Shown piece after piece: positions 1 through 8,379 of a stretch of DNA of 52,327 nucleotides. How positions within the stretch are numbered: position 1 is the stretch's first letter; each line of letters starts with the position of its first letter. This DNA is from Candidatus Saccharimonadota bacterium (GTDB lineage: Bacteria; Patescibacteriota; Saccharimonadia; Saccharimonadales; Saccharimonadaceae), in NCBI GenBank assembly GCA_905372275.1, contig CAJPON010000007.1:1-52327 (forward strand), in the 5' to 3' direction. The notes beneath the pieces are model-generated. The model was not told where the DNA came from. It saw only the letters and a list, made by a program, of their open reading frames with translations, and ran no database searches. The position numbers were made by a program, and so were the translations under genes.

Positions 1-1087
1 CAGTCTGCTCTCCTAATAACTCCTGGTCTTTCTTGTTGTAATGAAGGAGAGAGAGGAAGAGGAGGGAAAATGAGGGTAGTAATATAAAAAGTGGCAACCC
101 ATATTTAAAAGCAGAGAATGCGCCAATCACGCCCCTCAGGATATCGTCGGATACGGGCAGGTTTGGGTTTAGGTAAGTATTAAATAATATCTGGATAAAT
201 TTGAGCGGATTGCTATGAAGCGGATTATGCGGTGCGCCAGTGGTGAGTAGGGGTTGTGTGTATACATGAAGCCACGCTATTAAACAAAGGCCTGCTAATA
301 TTGCTGCTGCTGAGAGAACTAACCATTTTTGTGGAATAAAAGATATTTTTGATTTTTTATCTGGAACGAAGAGGCGCTTTGGCAAGAAAATGACTGGTGA
401 TAATAAGAGTATTGTTACCGACTTTGTGAGAATTAACAAGCAGGCTATAGCAATAATAAGCAACTGCTGTTGTCGAGTTAACGGGTTTTTTTGGCTAAAG
501 AGATTCAATGTAGCAGCAATAGCGGTAAAAATTGCTATATTTGTCACACTATCTCCGGAAAGAGACGCTGCCAAATGTATCATTAGCGGAAATAGGCCGG
601 TTGCTACAAACGCCCACTTACCAACGCGCACCCATTTTATAATGAAGTAAAGAGCAAATGAGTAAAATATTAGATTAGCTAATCTTCCGAACATAATAGT
701 TATTCCAAGTGAACCGTGTATGAGATTTGCCAAAATGATACCAATTGTCTGCGGTAGATGCATAATTGGAGGATAGCCAGTTGCGCTACTGCATTTCCCT
801 GTCTCTGTATCGCTGCGATTTATAGTTTTCTTATAGTTAGTTACGAAATTATTTACATCTGCTTCTTTTGCTTTTAATACCACTTCTTTAGGTAAAGTAC
901 AGGCAACTCCTGATTCAATTTTTCCTTGGGACAATCCATAGGCCCGCATATAATGTACGCCTTCGTCATTGACTGACAGCAGAGGTACGGTGGCTGCCGA
1001 CAACACCCCAAAAAATAAAGACAAAGATATAAAGACGTTTTCAGGCTTTTTAATAAACGATAGAAAGCGAGACCAATATTTTTTCAT
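1..1087 (-). CDS. DUF2142 family multi-pass membrane protein (3' end outside window)
   Basis: The frame is open on the minus strand from an ATG at 1087 to the left edge, giving about 362 codons with no stop, so the C-terminus is missing. After a short basic N-terminus comes a first membrane segment, then an extracytoplasmic loop with NDEGVHYMRAY, which resembles the acidic 'DE.xH..RAY..S.G' signature after TM1 of DUF2142 proteins. At least six more hydrophobic helices follow. Members of this family are GT-C-like and are usually found in polysaccharide clusters; the exact reaction is unknown. It diverges from the Wzx gene, with a TATAAT-like box (minus strand, 1104-1099) 11 nt before the start. 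The family call is good; a glycosyltransferase role is inferred. Confidence 0.8.
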   Translation of the reverse strand, partial: MKKYWSRFLSFIKKPENVFISLSLFFGVLSAATVPLLSVNDEGVHYMRAYGLSQGKIESGVACTLPKEVVLKAKEADVNNFVTNYKKTINRSDTETGKCSSATGYPPIMHLPQTIGIILANLIHGSLGITIMFGRLANLIFYSFALYFIIKWVRVGKWAFVATGLFPLMIHLAASLSGDSVTNIAIFTAIAATLNLFSQKNPLTRQQQLLIIAIACLLILTKSVTILLLSPVIFLPKRLFVPDKKSKISFIPQKWLVLSAAAILAGLCLIAWLHVYTQPLLTTGAPHNPLHSNPLKFIQILFNTYLNPNLPVSDDILRGVIGAFSAFKYGLPLFILLPSFSLLFLSLLHYNKKDQELLGEQT

Positions 1088-1133
1088 ATACTAAGAAAAT
1101 TATAAAGTAGAGTAGTATATTGGGCAAACTTGC

Positions 1134-1139
1134 TATACT
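1134..1139 (+). promoter_or_regulatory. -10 box (TGC-TATACT) for wzx, leaderless-type
   Basis: TATACT is preceded by TG at 1131-1132 (extended -10). The ATG at 1146 lies 6 nt downstream, so a transcript starting at the normal distance would begin at the start codon. No Shine-Dalgarno site is present. Confidence 0.6.
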
Positions 1140-1145
1140 AATGAC

Positions 1146-2402
1146 ATGCAGTCGAAAAAAAAGGATTACATCTGGAACTCACTAGGCTCATTGCTACAGA
1201 GTGCGATCTCTCCAGTATTGCTAATTGTTATCACTCGACTAAACGGCATTGACGATTCTGGACTGTTTTCATTTGCAATATCACTTTCAGTGGTGTTTTG
1301 GGCGGTTTCTTTATGGGGTGGTCGGACCTATCAGGCATCTGATGTCAAGCGGGAGTTTTGCAGCGGCGGTTATGTCGCTGTGCGTTTCGTTGCATCGCTT
1401 ATTGTGGCAGTTTCTGCAGTGGTGTTTTGCGTATTGAATGGATATAACGCTACTAAAACAGGCTTGATTATGATTTTGGTAGCCTTTAAAATTTTAGAAT
1501 CAATTGCCGATTCGTTGTATGGTGTTTTGCAAATCCATCGTAAATTGTATATCGCTGGCATCTCGCTAACCATGAAAGCGATTCTTGGTTTTGGAGTATT
1601 TATAGTGGTTGATATTGTAACTAAAAATGTCATGTATGGCACATTGGCGATATTGCTAGTCAATGCGCTCATTATCCTTCTGTACGATGTGTTATGGGTA
1701 CGACGTGTTGAGGTTATTACTATGAATAAAAAGTTCATCAAAGAATACGCCAGTCAGGCTGTCGTAATCATGAAACGTACTTCAGCGGTATTTGTTGTGG
1801 TGTTTCTGACGATGTTTTCACTCAATATCCCGCGGTATTTTTTGGACAAGTCCCATCCTGATCAAATTGGTTATTTTGGCATTATGGCAATGCCAATTAC
1901 GCTCCTTGGACTCTTCATATCGTTTATTATTCAGCCGAATGTCGTCAATTTGTCTGAATTATTAGCAAAAGGAAAATTGAAGGAGTTTGCGAAAATCGTT
2001 GGTAAGATTAATCAAATAACCTTTGGGATAGGCGTGCTCTCAGTTATTTTGAGTTATTTGATTGGTGTTTGGATACTCAATGTTATTTTTGGCATCAATA
2101 TCAATAATTTCCGCCTTGATTTGACAATTATGGTTATTGGCGCGGCGGCGAACGCTTTTGTGTCGATTTATGTTAATTTGCTGATAATTATGCGTCGATT
2201 TAAGGGGCAATTTTACACACTGTTACTCACGGATATTTTGGCGGTAGTAGTGTCTATGTGTCTGATTGAGCGGTTGGCGATGTTGGGTAGCGTGCTGGTT
2301 TTCATGATGATCAGCTTTTTGCAAGTAGCACTTCTGCTGTTTATCTACAAGCGGTCGCTAAAAGATGCTATAATAACTGACAAAGATAAAGGGGAATTAT
2401 GA
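1146..2402 (+). CDS. Wzx-like polysaccharide flippase (MOP/MATE superfamily)
   Basis: This 418-aa protein has about twelve evenly spaced hydrophobic helices and opens with KKDYIWNSLGSLLQSAISP, the typical N-terminus of lipid-linked oligosaccharide flippases of the MOP exporter superfamily. Such proteins move undecaprenyl-linked glycans across the cytoplasmic membrane. It is followed with a 4-bp ATGA overlap by an RmlD paralogue and then a GT8 enzyme, so it heads a three-gene operon for glycan assembly. The start fits the -10 box 6 nt upstream. The glycan it moves cannot be told from sequence. Confidence 0.88.
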   Translation: MQSKKKDYIWNSLGSLLQSAISPVLLIVITRLNGIDDSGLFSFAISLSVVFWAVSLWGGRTYQASDVKREFCSGGYVAVRFVASLIVAVSAVVFCVLNGYNATKTGLIMILVAFKILESIADSLYGVLQIHRKLYIAGISLTMKAILGFGVFIVVDIVTKNVMYGTLAILLVNALIILLYDVLWVRRVEVITMNKKFIKEYASQAVVIMKRTSAVFVVVFLTMFSLNIPRYFLDKSHPDQIGYFGIMAMPITLLGLFISFIIQPNVVNLSELLAKGKLKEFAKIVGKINQITFGIGVLSVILSYLIGVWILNVIFGININNFRLDLTIMVIGAAANAFVSIYVNLLIIMRRFKGQFYTLLLTDILAVVVSMCLIERLAMLGSVLVFMMISFLQVALLLFIYKRSLKDAIITDKDKGEL

Positions 2403-3256
2403 GTAAGAAATATGTAATTTTGGGAGCAGGTGGACAACTAGGTAAGGCATTGTGTGCCATGTTTCCAGATGCCAAGGCTTTATCACGAGAAGAGTTGGAT
2501 ATAGCCGATGAGGAACAAGTAAAGGCGTTTGACTGGTCGAAATACGACGTTATCATCAATGCAGCAGCGTTAGTTAATGCCGACGGCTCTGAGACAGACG
2601 AGCTGCGTGCTAAGACGTGGCTGGCTAATGCTTATGGTCCGCGCAACCTCGCTAAAATTGCCATTGAGCAAAATAAGACTCTTGTTCACTATTCGTCAGA
2701 TTATGTCTGGGATGGCCGCCAGAAAAATCATAAAGACGATGAAGTAGTTGCGCCTCTGTTGGTTTATGGAGAAAGTAAGGCCGCTGGTGATCTGGCGGTT
2801 AGCTTGGTGCCAAAACACTATATCATGCGGGTATCTTGGGTCGTTGGCGATGGTCACAATATGCCAAAAACCATGAAAAACTTGGCGGATATGCGCATCA
2901 ATCCAAAAGTCGTCAATGATCAGTTTGGTCGGCTGACTTTTGCGTCAGAGATTGCTCGAGCTACTAAATTCTTCTTAGATAATAAAGTTGCATATGGACT
3001 ATATAACGTAACCAACGAAGGTCCAGTCAGGTCGTGGTACGAAATTGCCGCTGACGTGTTTGAATATGCCGGATATGATCGCAGTCGCGTACAGCCGATT
3101 TCTACCGAGGAGTATGCCGCTAGTAAGCCAGGCTTTGCGCCGCGGCCGCTCAATAGTGATATGGACTTGTCGAAGTTGCGCCGAGCAGGTTTTACACCAA
3201 GAGACTATACGGACATGTTGAAAGATTACATTAAACAACTACCGGTTAATGGATAG
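2399..3256 (+). CDS. RmlD-like dTDP-4-dehydrorhamnose reductase (paralogue 1)
   Basis: This is a 285-aa extended short-chain dehydrogenase. It has an N-terminal Rossmann motif ILGAGGQLGKAL, a YSSDYVWDG stretch carrying the catalytic Ser region, and YGESK, the YxxxK pair (Tyr about 121, Lys about 125). The C-terminal RPLNSDMDLSKL matches the RmlD 'RP.NS.LD..KL' signature. RmlD reduces dTDP-4-keto-rhamnose to dTDP-rhamnose with NAD(P)H. The start overlaps the wzx stop by 4 bp. A second RmlD sits next to RmlC at 8380-9222. Because that copy is in the rmlBC operon, this one may act on another 4-keto sugar or serve as a back-up; that is inference. Confidence 0.85.
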   Translation: MSKKYVILGAGGQLGKALCAMFPDAKALSREELDIADEEQVKAFDWSKYDVIINAAALVNADGSETDELRAKTWLANAYGPRNLAKIAIEQNKTLVHYSSDYVWDGRQKNHKDDEVVAPLLVYGESKAAGDLAVSLVPKHYIMRVSWVVGDGHNMPKTMKNLADMRINPKVVNDQFGRLTFASEIARATKFFLDNKVAYGLYNVTNEGPVRSWYEIAADVFEYAGYDRSRVQPISTEEYAASKPGFAPRPLNSDMDLSKLRRAGFTPRDYTDMLKDYIKQLPVNG

Positions 3257-3267
3257 GAATTACAAGC

Positions 3268-4251
3268 ATGAATAAAGGAATTCTAAACGTTATATATCAG
3301 AGTGATGACAATTATGCCGTAGTCAGTGCAATTTCTATTGTATCGCTTTTGGAGAACAATAAGCACTTGAAGCAAATTAATATTTTTTACCTCGGACATC
3401 AACTGAAAAAAGATAGCATCAACAAATTCAACAAAATGGTTGGAAATTATAAGAACGCGACAATTACTTTCGTTGACGTGTCAAGTTATCCTGACGAATT
3501 GAAAGAGATTGGCGTTAAGGCTTGGAAGGGACTATATATCACATGGTATAAGATGCTGGCGTTTGCCAAGCTTGACATCAAAACAGACCGAATTTTATAC
3601 ATTAATCCACACACGGTGATTAGCGGTGCGCTTGATGGTCTTTTGGAGCTTGATTTCGAGGGTAATGTGATGGCGCTGTCGTACGACGCTACCATGGTGA
3701 ACGCGCACAAGGATGTCATTGGCTTGAAGCCAACCGACGGCTACTTTAACTGCGGAATTATGCTGATTAACCACAAAAAATGGCTGAAAGATAAGATTGA
3801 TGCCAAGATGCGCGAGCATTTGCGGCACAATAGCTACGAGGTGGCTGACCAAGATTTGTGCAACGTGTTTTTCAAAGGCAAGATCAAGAAAGTCGGCGTG
3901 GAATATAATTTCTCGACCGTTTTCTATGGCTATGATATTAAAAAATACATTAAGGCTAATGGTTTCTTGCCCGAGAGCTTTTACAGTTATGATGAAATCA
4001 TGGAGAGTTACTACGCGCCGAAGATCATTCATTCGCAGTTTGGTGTGAACGGTAGGCCATGGCAGCAGGGTAACGATAATCCAGTTGGTTTTTTGTGGCG
4101 TAAATATTTGAAACTAACGCCCTGGAAAAACGCTAAAATGCCAGTAGCGAAGAAGGATATAAACTGGCGACTGTATGACCTATTGCCGCAATCGATAATC
4201 GTCAATCTGTATGCGTGGGCGGTTAATCGCAAATTTGCAAAGACAAAATAG
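3268..4251 (+). CDS. GT8-family glycosyltransferase with altered DXD site
   Basis: This 327-aa enzyme has the GT8 (LgtC/glycogenin-like) layout. The N-terminus ILNVIYQSDDNYAVVSAISI matches the donor-binding start. NCGIMLIN with DQDLCN follows in the middle, and IIHSQFGVNGRPW matches the usual C-terminal 'IIHF.G..KPW' region whose His helps hold the metal. Where most GT8 enzymes read YLDxDxxV, this one reads YINPHTVISG, so both aspartates of the metal-binding DXD are replaced (N-P-H). It may belong to a subfamily with different metal use, or be impaired. It is third in the wzx operon, 11 nt after rmlD. Acceptor and donor are unknown. Confidence 0.8.
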   Translation: MNKGILNVIYQSDDNYAVVSAISIVSLLENNKHLKQINIFYLGHQLKKDSINKFNKMVGNYKNATITFVDVSSYPDELKEIGVKAWKGLYITWYKMLAFAKLDIKTDRILYINPHTVISGALDGLLELDFEGNVMALSYDATMVNAHKDVIGLKPTDGYFNCGIMLINHKKWLKDKIDAKMREHLRHNSYEVADQDLCNVFFKGKIKKVGVEYNFSTVFYGYDIKKYIKANGFLPESFYSYDEIMESYYAPKIIHSQFGVNGRPWQQGNDNPVGFLWRKYLKLTPWKNAKMPVAKKDINWRLYDLLPQSIIVNLYAWAVNRKFAKTK

Positions 4252-4267
4252 AGCGATAGGATAAGCG

Positions 4268-5083
4268 CTAAAACCGCGACAGGAAACTGTGAATGCGTGA
4301 TGTCACGCGGAGTTTTGCTGCTCGTGCGGCTTTTTTCCAGCCAATCTCATTAAACCTATCAGAAAAATTATCGTAGACTTCGTTCTCTTCCTTGAATCGG
4401 ATACCATTTTTACCTTTTTCCTTACTGGATAACGACTCGGCAAAACGGCGGTATTGAAAAGTTTCTGTTGTGTCAAAATAAAGCGAAGCACCATCAATAA
4501 TCATGGTCAATTCTACGATGACGTCTTCAAGGATTTTATACTTTGTATCAAATGAGTATTGTTTGAGAGTATCGGTTTTCCAAGTGATGGATGGAAAATA
4601 AAGCCAATTTCCACAGCAAAGCGACGCAGCAAGTTTTTCGCCAGACAGTATGCCAGATTTTTTAGGTTGCAGTATTCTTTTAACTTTATCGACAAGCGGT
4701 AGATATACATTACTTTTGTCATCGATTATCTGTACGCGAGGCTGATAAAAGTCTGCTTCACCAATGTTTTTTAGCGCAGTATCAACGTAGCTAGGTAATA
4801 GTTTATCGTCGCAGCCGACGATCATACAATACGGTGCGCTTGCGTGTTGAATAGCGTAATTAAAGTTGGCGGTGATACCAATATTTTTACGGTGTCTGAT
4901 ATACGTGATGCGTTTATCGTTTAATTTTTTGTAATAATTATAGGCGGTTTTATCTGGATAATGATCGTCAAGAATAGTCAAATGCCAGGCTTTGCTGGTT
5001 TGTGCTAGCACTGAATCGACGGTTTGCTTCAATAGTGAAAACTCACCCCAGTACGGTACGATAATATCAATACTATTTTTCAT
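4268..5083 (-). CDS. GT2-family glycosyltransferase
   Basis: This is a 271-aa GT-A fold enzyme. SIDIIVPYWGEFSLLKQTVDS opens the nucleotide-binding half, TILDDHYPD follows, and IVGCDD supplies the DXD-type metal site at about residue 95. The frame is open further upstream, but the ATG at 5083 is chosen because residues before it do not fit GT2 and would overlap the preceding gene deeply; from 5083 the overlap with the DUF2304 gene is 11 bp. It is the last gene of the operon rmlA - GT2 - DUF2304 - this gene, and is convergent with the GT8 gene 16 nt away. It probably adds one sugar of the surface glycan; the sugar is unknown. Confidence 0.85.
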   Translation of the reverse strand: MKNSIDIIVPYWGEFSLLKQTVDSVLAQTSKAWHLTILDDHYPDKTAYNYYKKLNDKRITYIRHRKNIGITANFNYAIQHASAPYCMIVGCDDKLLPSYVDTALKNIGEADFYQPRVQIIDDKSNVYLPLVDKVKRILQPKKSGILSGEKLAASLCCGNWLYFPSITWKTDTLKQYSFDTKYKILEDVIVELTMIIDGASLYFDTTETFQYRRFAESLSSKEKGKNGIRFKEENEVYDNFSDRFNEIGWKKAARAAKLRVTSRIHSFLSRF

Positions 5084-5426
5084 TCGACAGCCTGATCGAT
5101 AATTCTTGATGTAAATCGCGCAGTCTTCGTTCGTTTTGGTCGATACGCTGACGCTGATTATTAGCGATGTAGAATAGCAAAATAATCGCTGTAGTTTGCA
5201 AAATATCAAATAGGCTTAATTCTGACGAATCCAGCGGCGGATGGCCTATCGAAATGTTATACAGAGGAAATGACCCAATCAGTACAACCATGATAACCAT
5301 CCAGATAATTAATTGATGGCGAAAGCGCGTTACACTAACTTTGCGCAGTTTGTACTGAGTAATGATATTGATCAATGCTGCTAAAATAATCGGCACATTG
5401 AGTAGTACGAGGATAAGATATCTCAT
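5073..5426 (-). CDS. DUF2304 membrane protein
   Basis: This small 117-aa protein has three hydrophobic helices followed by a charged C-terminal helix (NNQRQRIDQNERRLRDLHQEL). This size and layout match DUF2304 proteins, which are commonly encoded next to dolichyl-phosphate-mannose-synthase-like GT2 enzymes. Its ATG overlaps the stop of the GT2 gene at 5423-6127 by 4 bp, so the two are translationally coupled and probably work together at the membrane. The family match is from layout and context; its biochemical role is not established. Confidence 0.75.
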   Translation of the reverse strand: MRYLILVLLNVPIILAALINIITQYKLRKVSVTRFRHQLIIWMVIMVVLIGSFPLYNISIGHPPLDSSELSLFDILQTTAIILLFYIANNQRQRIDQNERRLRDLHQELSIRLSNEK

Positions 5427-6127
5427 TCGAATAACTCCGTTAAGCGTTGCTTAAATAGTCGTTTGACAATGTTGATGGCATTCCAGTTGTTTTGGCCTTT
5501 GGCGCGGGAATAGTCGGTGTAAATTGCTTTAATTGGGTATTCGGAAATAACCATGCCTGCCTGTTTGGCACGCCAAATCATTTCTGAGCAGAACTCATAG
5601 CCAGTTGATTTCCAATCAAGGTTATCAATTGCCTTTCGCGAGTAAACTCGCAGACCGGACTGTGAATCAGTAACGTTGATGCCAAACAGGGCATAGGTGA
5701 TGAAGCTGAGACCCTTATTTCCCAGAACCTTCGTCTTAGACATACCTTCGCTATTAATGAGTCGGCTACCAATAAGTAAATCTGCGTCAGAGTTGTCGCT
5801 CTGCCGAATGCCCGCCAAGACATCTTCTGGATCATGCTGACCATCAGCATCCATGGTAGCGGCAATATCATAGTCGTGTTGTCGTGCGTAGGCAAGCCCA
5901 GTCAAGGTGGCGCCGCCAGCTCCAGAATTCAAAATATGATCAATGACAATTGCGCCGCCTTTTCGAGCTTGTTCGAGCGTATTGTCTTTTGATCCGTCGT
6001 TGACGAGAACTATATCAATCAAGTAGTCTTTTTTGGCTTTTGAGAAAACTTTTTTGGCTTTTTTAATAACATCTTTGATGACGCTAGATTCGTTGTAGGC
6101 GGGTATGATGACACAAACTTTTTTCAT
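5423..6127 (-). CDS. GT2 glycosyltransferase, DPM/polyprenyl-phosphate sugar synthase-like
   Basis: This 234-aa soluble GT2 enzyme begins CVIIPAYNESSVIKDVI. It has LVNDGSKDNT, then TMDADGQHDPED (the DXD plus QHDPE motif typical of dolichyl-phosphate mannosyltransferase-like enzymes) and SQSGLRVYSR. Such enzymes charge a polyprenyl phosphate with one sugar for later use outside the membrane. It has no C-terminal membrane domain of its own; the coupled DUF2304 protein could supply the membrane anchor (inference). It lies 6 nt after rmlA in the same operon. Confidence 0.85.
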   Translation of the reverse strand: MKKVCVIIPAYNESSVIKDVIKKAKKVFSKAKKDYLIDIVLVNDGSKDNTLEQARKGGAIVIDHILNSGAGGATLTGLAYARQHDYDIAATMDADGQHDPEDVLAGIRQSDNSDADLLIGSRLINSEGMSKTKVLGNKGLSFITYALFGINVTDSQSGLRVYSRKAIDNLDWKSTGYEFCSEMIWRAKQAGMVISEYPIKAIYTDYSRAKGQNNWNAINIVKRLFKQRLTELFE

Positions 6128-6133
6128 CGGTAA

Positions 6134-6988
6134 TTACAATACGTTCAAGTATTCTCCGTAGCCTGATTTCTTGAGTGTGGCAGCGATCTCGTCAAGCTGC
6201 TGGCGGTTAATCCAGCCGTTTTGGAAAGCAGTTTTTTCTGGGCTGCCGACAATTTGGCCGGTACGCGTTTGGACGACACGAACAAAATCTTCGGCGTCAG
6301 TTAGGCTGCTGATAGTACCAGTATCTAGCCAAACATCGCCGTTATCAAGCGTCTGAACTTTGAGTTTGCCGCGGCGTAAATATTCGGCGTTAATTGAGGT
6401 AATTTCTAGCTCGCCGCGGGCACTTGGCTGAACTTTTTTAGCGATCTCGATAACGTCATTGTCATAAAAATATATGCCGACAACTGCGAAATTAGACTTT
6501 GGCTGGACGGGTTTTTCTTCAATCGAGACTGCTTGATTTTGATCATCGAATTCGACAACGCCGTAACGCTCTGGGTCAGATACTTTATAAGCGAAAACAA
6601 TGCCGCCGTCTGGGTCGGTACAAGCGCGTAGCGAATCATCAAGAGCTGCACCATAAAAAATATTATCACCTAGCACTAACGCTACTTTGTCGCCGCCAAT
6701 AAATTCTTCGCCAATGATAAAGGCCTGGGCTAGTCCTTCGGGTTTGGGCTGAACGGCATATTCTAGGTTGATACCCCACTGTGAACCGTCGCCAAGGAGT
6801 CGTTGAAATCCAGCTTGGTCGTCTGGCGTGGTGATTATCAAAATATCGCGAATTCCCGCCTGCATCAGCGTGGTTAGCGGATAATAAATCATTGGCTTAT
6901 CATAAATTGGCATTAGCTGCTTGCTAATAGCCTTGGTAATCGGCCACAGCCGCGTCCCCGATCCACCCGCTAGAATTATTCCTTTCAT
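6134..6988 (-). CDS. rmlA: Glucose-1-phosphate thymidylyltransferase (RmlA)
   Basis: RmlA makes dTDP-glucose from dTTP and glucose-1-phosphate, the first step to dTDP-rhamnose. The 284-aa protein starts MKGIILAGGSGTRLWPIT, the nucleotidyltransferase signature GGxGTRLxPxT, followed by KQLMPIYDKPMIYYPLTTLM, which is near-invariant in RmlA. EKP and the C-terminal GDVWLDTGT match the sugar-binding half. The start at 6988 is chosen over the longer frame because AGGAGG lies 4-5 nt before it. It heads the operon with two GT2 genes and DUF2304. The other rml genes are at 8.4-11.4 kb, so the pathway is split in two operons. Confidence 0.96.
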   Translation of the reverse strand: MKGIILAGGSGTRLWPITKAISKQLMPIYDKPMIYYPLTTLMQAGIRDILIITTPDDQAGFQRLLGDGSQWGINLEYAVQPKPEGLAQAFIIGEEFIGGDKVALVLGDNIFYGAALDDSLRACTDPDGGIVFAYKVSDPERYGVVEFDDQNQAVSIEEKPVQPKSNFAVVGIYFYDNDVIEIAKKVQPSARGELEITSINAEYLRRGKLKVQTLDNGDVWLDTGTISSLTDAEDFVRVVQTRTGQIVGSPEKTAFQNGWINRQQLDEIAATLKKSGYGEYLNVL

Positions 6989-7011
6989 AAACCTCCTGCT
7001 TTTATGATATA

Positions 7012-7017
7012 AGTATA
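7012..7017 (-). promoter_or_regulatory. Extended -10 box for rmlA operon
   Basis: The minus strand reads TGC-TATACT (extended -10). Transcription would start near 7005, giving a leader of about 17 nt that contains the AGGAGG ribosome site of rmlA. Confidence 0.55.
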
Positions 7018-7034
7018 GCAAACAGATTAGCTAA

Positions 7035-7063
7035 TTGACAAAAGTACAAAAGTAAGTTAAAAT
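7035..7063 (+). promoter_or_regulatory. Sigma-70-type promoter TTGACA-17-TAAAAT
   Basis: TTGACA (7035-7040), a 17-nt spacer and TAAAAT (7058-7063) make the best two-part promoter in the window. The ATG at 7070 is 6 nt after the -10 box, exactly where +1 is expected. A second in-frame ATG at 7079 has AAAAGGA 8 nt upstream. Confidence 0.7.
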
Positions 7064-7069
7064 AAAAGG

Positions 7070-8374
7070 ATGGCAAATATGGAGAAAATTTCTAAACCTG
7101 AGGTTAAAACTCAGGATACACAAGATGCTTATGAAAGCTATCTAACCAGAGTATCGGACAATCTATTTACTGACCCAGACCATCCTGAAAGAGAGCCGAG
7201 GAGCCGCTCAATTGTTTATGTACCATATCGTGGTTTTTCCGAACAGTTACAGCAGGACTGCCCTGAAATTACCTTTACATATCTTAATGGTCCAGAGGTT
7301 GCTGGAGCTGTGTCTGCGGCTGATGTCATCATCAATATTGCTCGCGGTGAAGAGGTTGTTGAAGCAGAGATTGGACACCCAGACAGGAATGTCAAACTAC
7401 CGCCAGAGTCGTTGGCAAACACTGAGATGGTTGGTGATTTATATTTGCAGGCGATTGAAAAGGGCAATACAGACGTACAAGTTGTTCACACTGGTAGGAT
7501 GAATAATAAGACGATTGCTATGGCAACAGCGATGCCAATTTTAGCTGGAGCTGCTGGTCTGAACGAAGAAGATGTTATTCATACGCCTGACGCACAAATA
7601 CGTCGGTTGGTAGAAAATAATCACATTGATATTAAAGAGTTAATGGATTCGGTAGATACTGATCCAAAAATGCAAGCAATGCAAGTTGGTGTGCGAGCTC
7701 TCAGGCGAATATATGAGGCGCGTGGTGTTGATTCAGATACCGCCAGCTCATCTGAGTTGACCAACGCACTACTGGATGAATATGAGAAATATCCGCGCAT
7801 TAGTACTTCAACACTAATGAAAGAGCAGATGTTGCGGAACGTTGCTGAAAAGTTACGAAGTGAAGGTAAGAGTGAAAAAGAAATTAATGAAGTAGTTGGA
7901 AAACTGGATGAGTTCACAGATGAGGAACCCGACTCGGTTGATACGGTTACGAACTTTACTAATAGCATCCCGATAATTTTATCTAAACAGTTGATTAAAG
8001 AGGGCTATGACGCTGATGAAGTCGGTCTAATGAGTACAGAGCAGAAAATGGAACTGTTGGCAGGCACTGAAATGACAGTAGTTATTGTAGCTGACATTGC
8101 ACATATGCCGCGGGTGATGTGGTTGGCTGATTATCTGATGCCGGATAACTTTAGGCTGGTATTCGTTGAGAGTAGAACAAATTTGGATGAAGATGCACTA
8201 CAAAAATCAATGGAACGTGAAGAGCGGTCGCTTAAGCTCACTAGAAATTGGTTACCGAATCAGATGGGTACTAGGAATCCAGCTAAAGTTGGCAAACTGG
8301 CAGACAAGGCCTACTGGGGTAAAGATAGTATAAGTAATAAAAAAATCAACGCTAGTATTCAACAAGTAAAGTAG
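7070..8374 (+). CDS. Unrecognised 434-aa protein with faint DUF218-like ends
   Basis: I do not recognise this protein with confidence. It has no signal peptide or membrane helix and is rich in acidic helices. Residues about 80-180 (AADVIINIARG, then VQVVHTGRMNNKT, then AGLNEEDVIHTPDAQ) follow the order of a DUF218/YdcF-like core (hydrophobic strand-Gly, GG/GR, Gly-x-IxxE). VVIVADIAHMPRVMWLADYL near residue 350 resembles the DUF218 'VT..yHMpRA' strand. Between them lies about 150 residues of mostly helical, Glu-rich sequence that DUF218 lacks. It stands alone between the rmlA and rmlBCD operons, which suggests a role in surface glycan or envelope metabolism. The start is 7070 (leaderless) or 7079. 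Confidence 0.75.
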   Translation: MANMEKISKPEVKTQDTQDAYESYLTRVSDNLFTDPDHPEREPRSRSIVYVPYRGFSEQLQQDCPEITFTYLNGPEVAGAVSAADVIINIARGEEVVEAEIGHPDRNVKLPPESLANTEMVGDLYLQAIEKGNTDVQVVHTGRMNNKTIAMATAMPILAGAAGLNEEDVIHTPDAQIRRLVENNHIDIKELMDSVDTDPKMQAMQVGVRALRRIYEARGVDSDTASSSELTNALLDEYEKYPRISTSTLMKEQMLRNVAEKLRSEGKSEKEINEVVGKLDEFTDEEPDSVDTVTNFTNSIPIILSKQLIKEGYDADEVGLMSTEQKMELLAGTEMTVVIVADIAHMPRVMWLADYLMPDNFRLVFVESRTNLDEDALQKSMEREERSLKLTRNWLPNQMGTRNPAKVGKLADKAYWGKDSISNKKINASIQQVK

Positions 8375-8379
8375 ATAAT

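Noticed and set aside
3595..4032. Long minus-strand ORF (145 aa) inside the GT8 gene
   Set aside because: It lies wholly opposite a clear gene, has no ribosome site or family match, and follows from codon bias.
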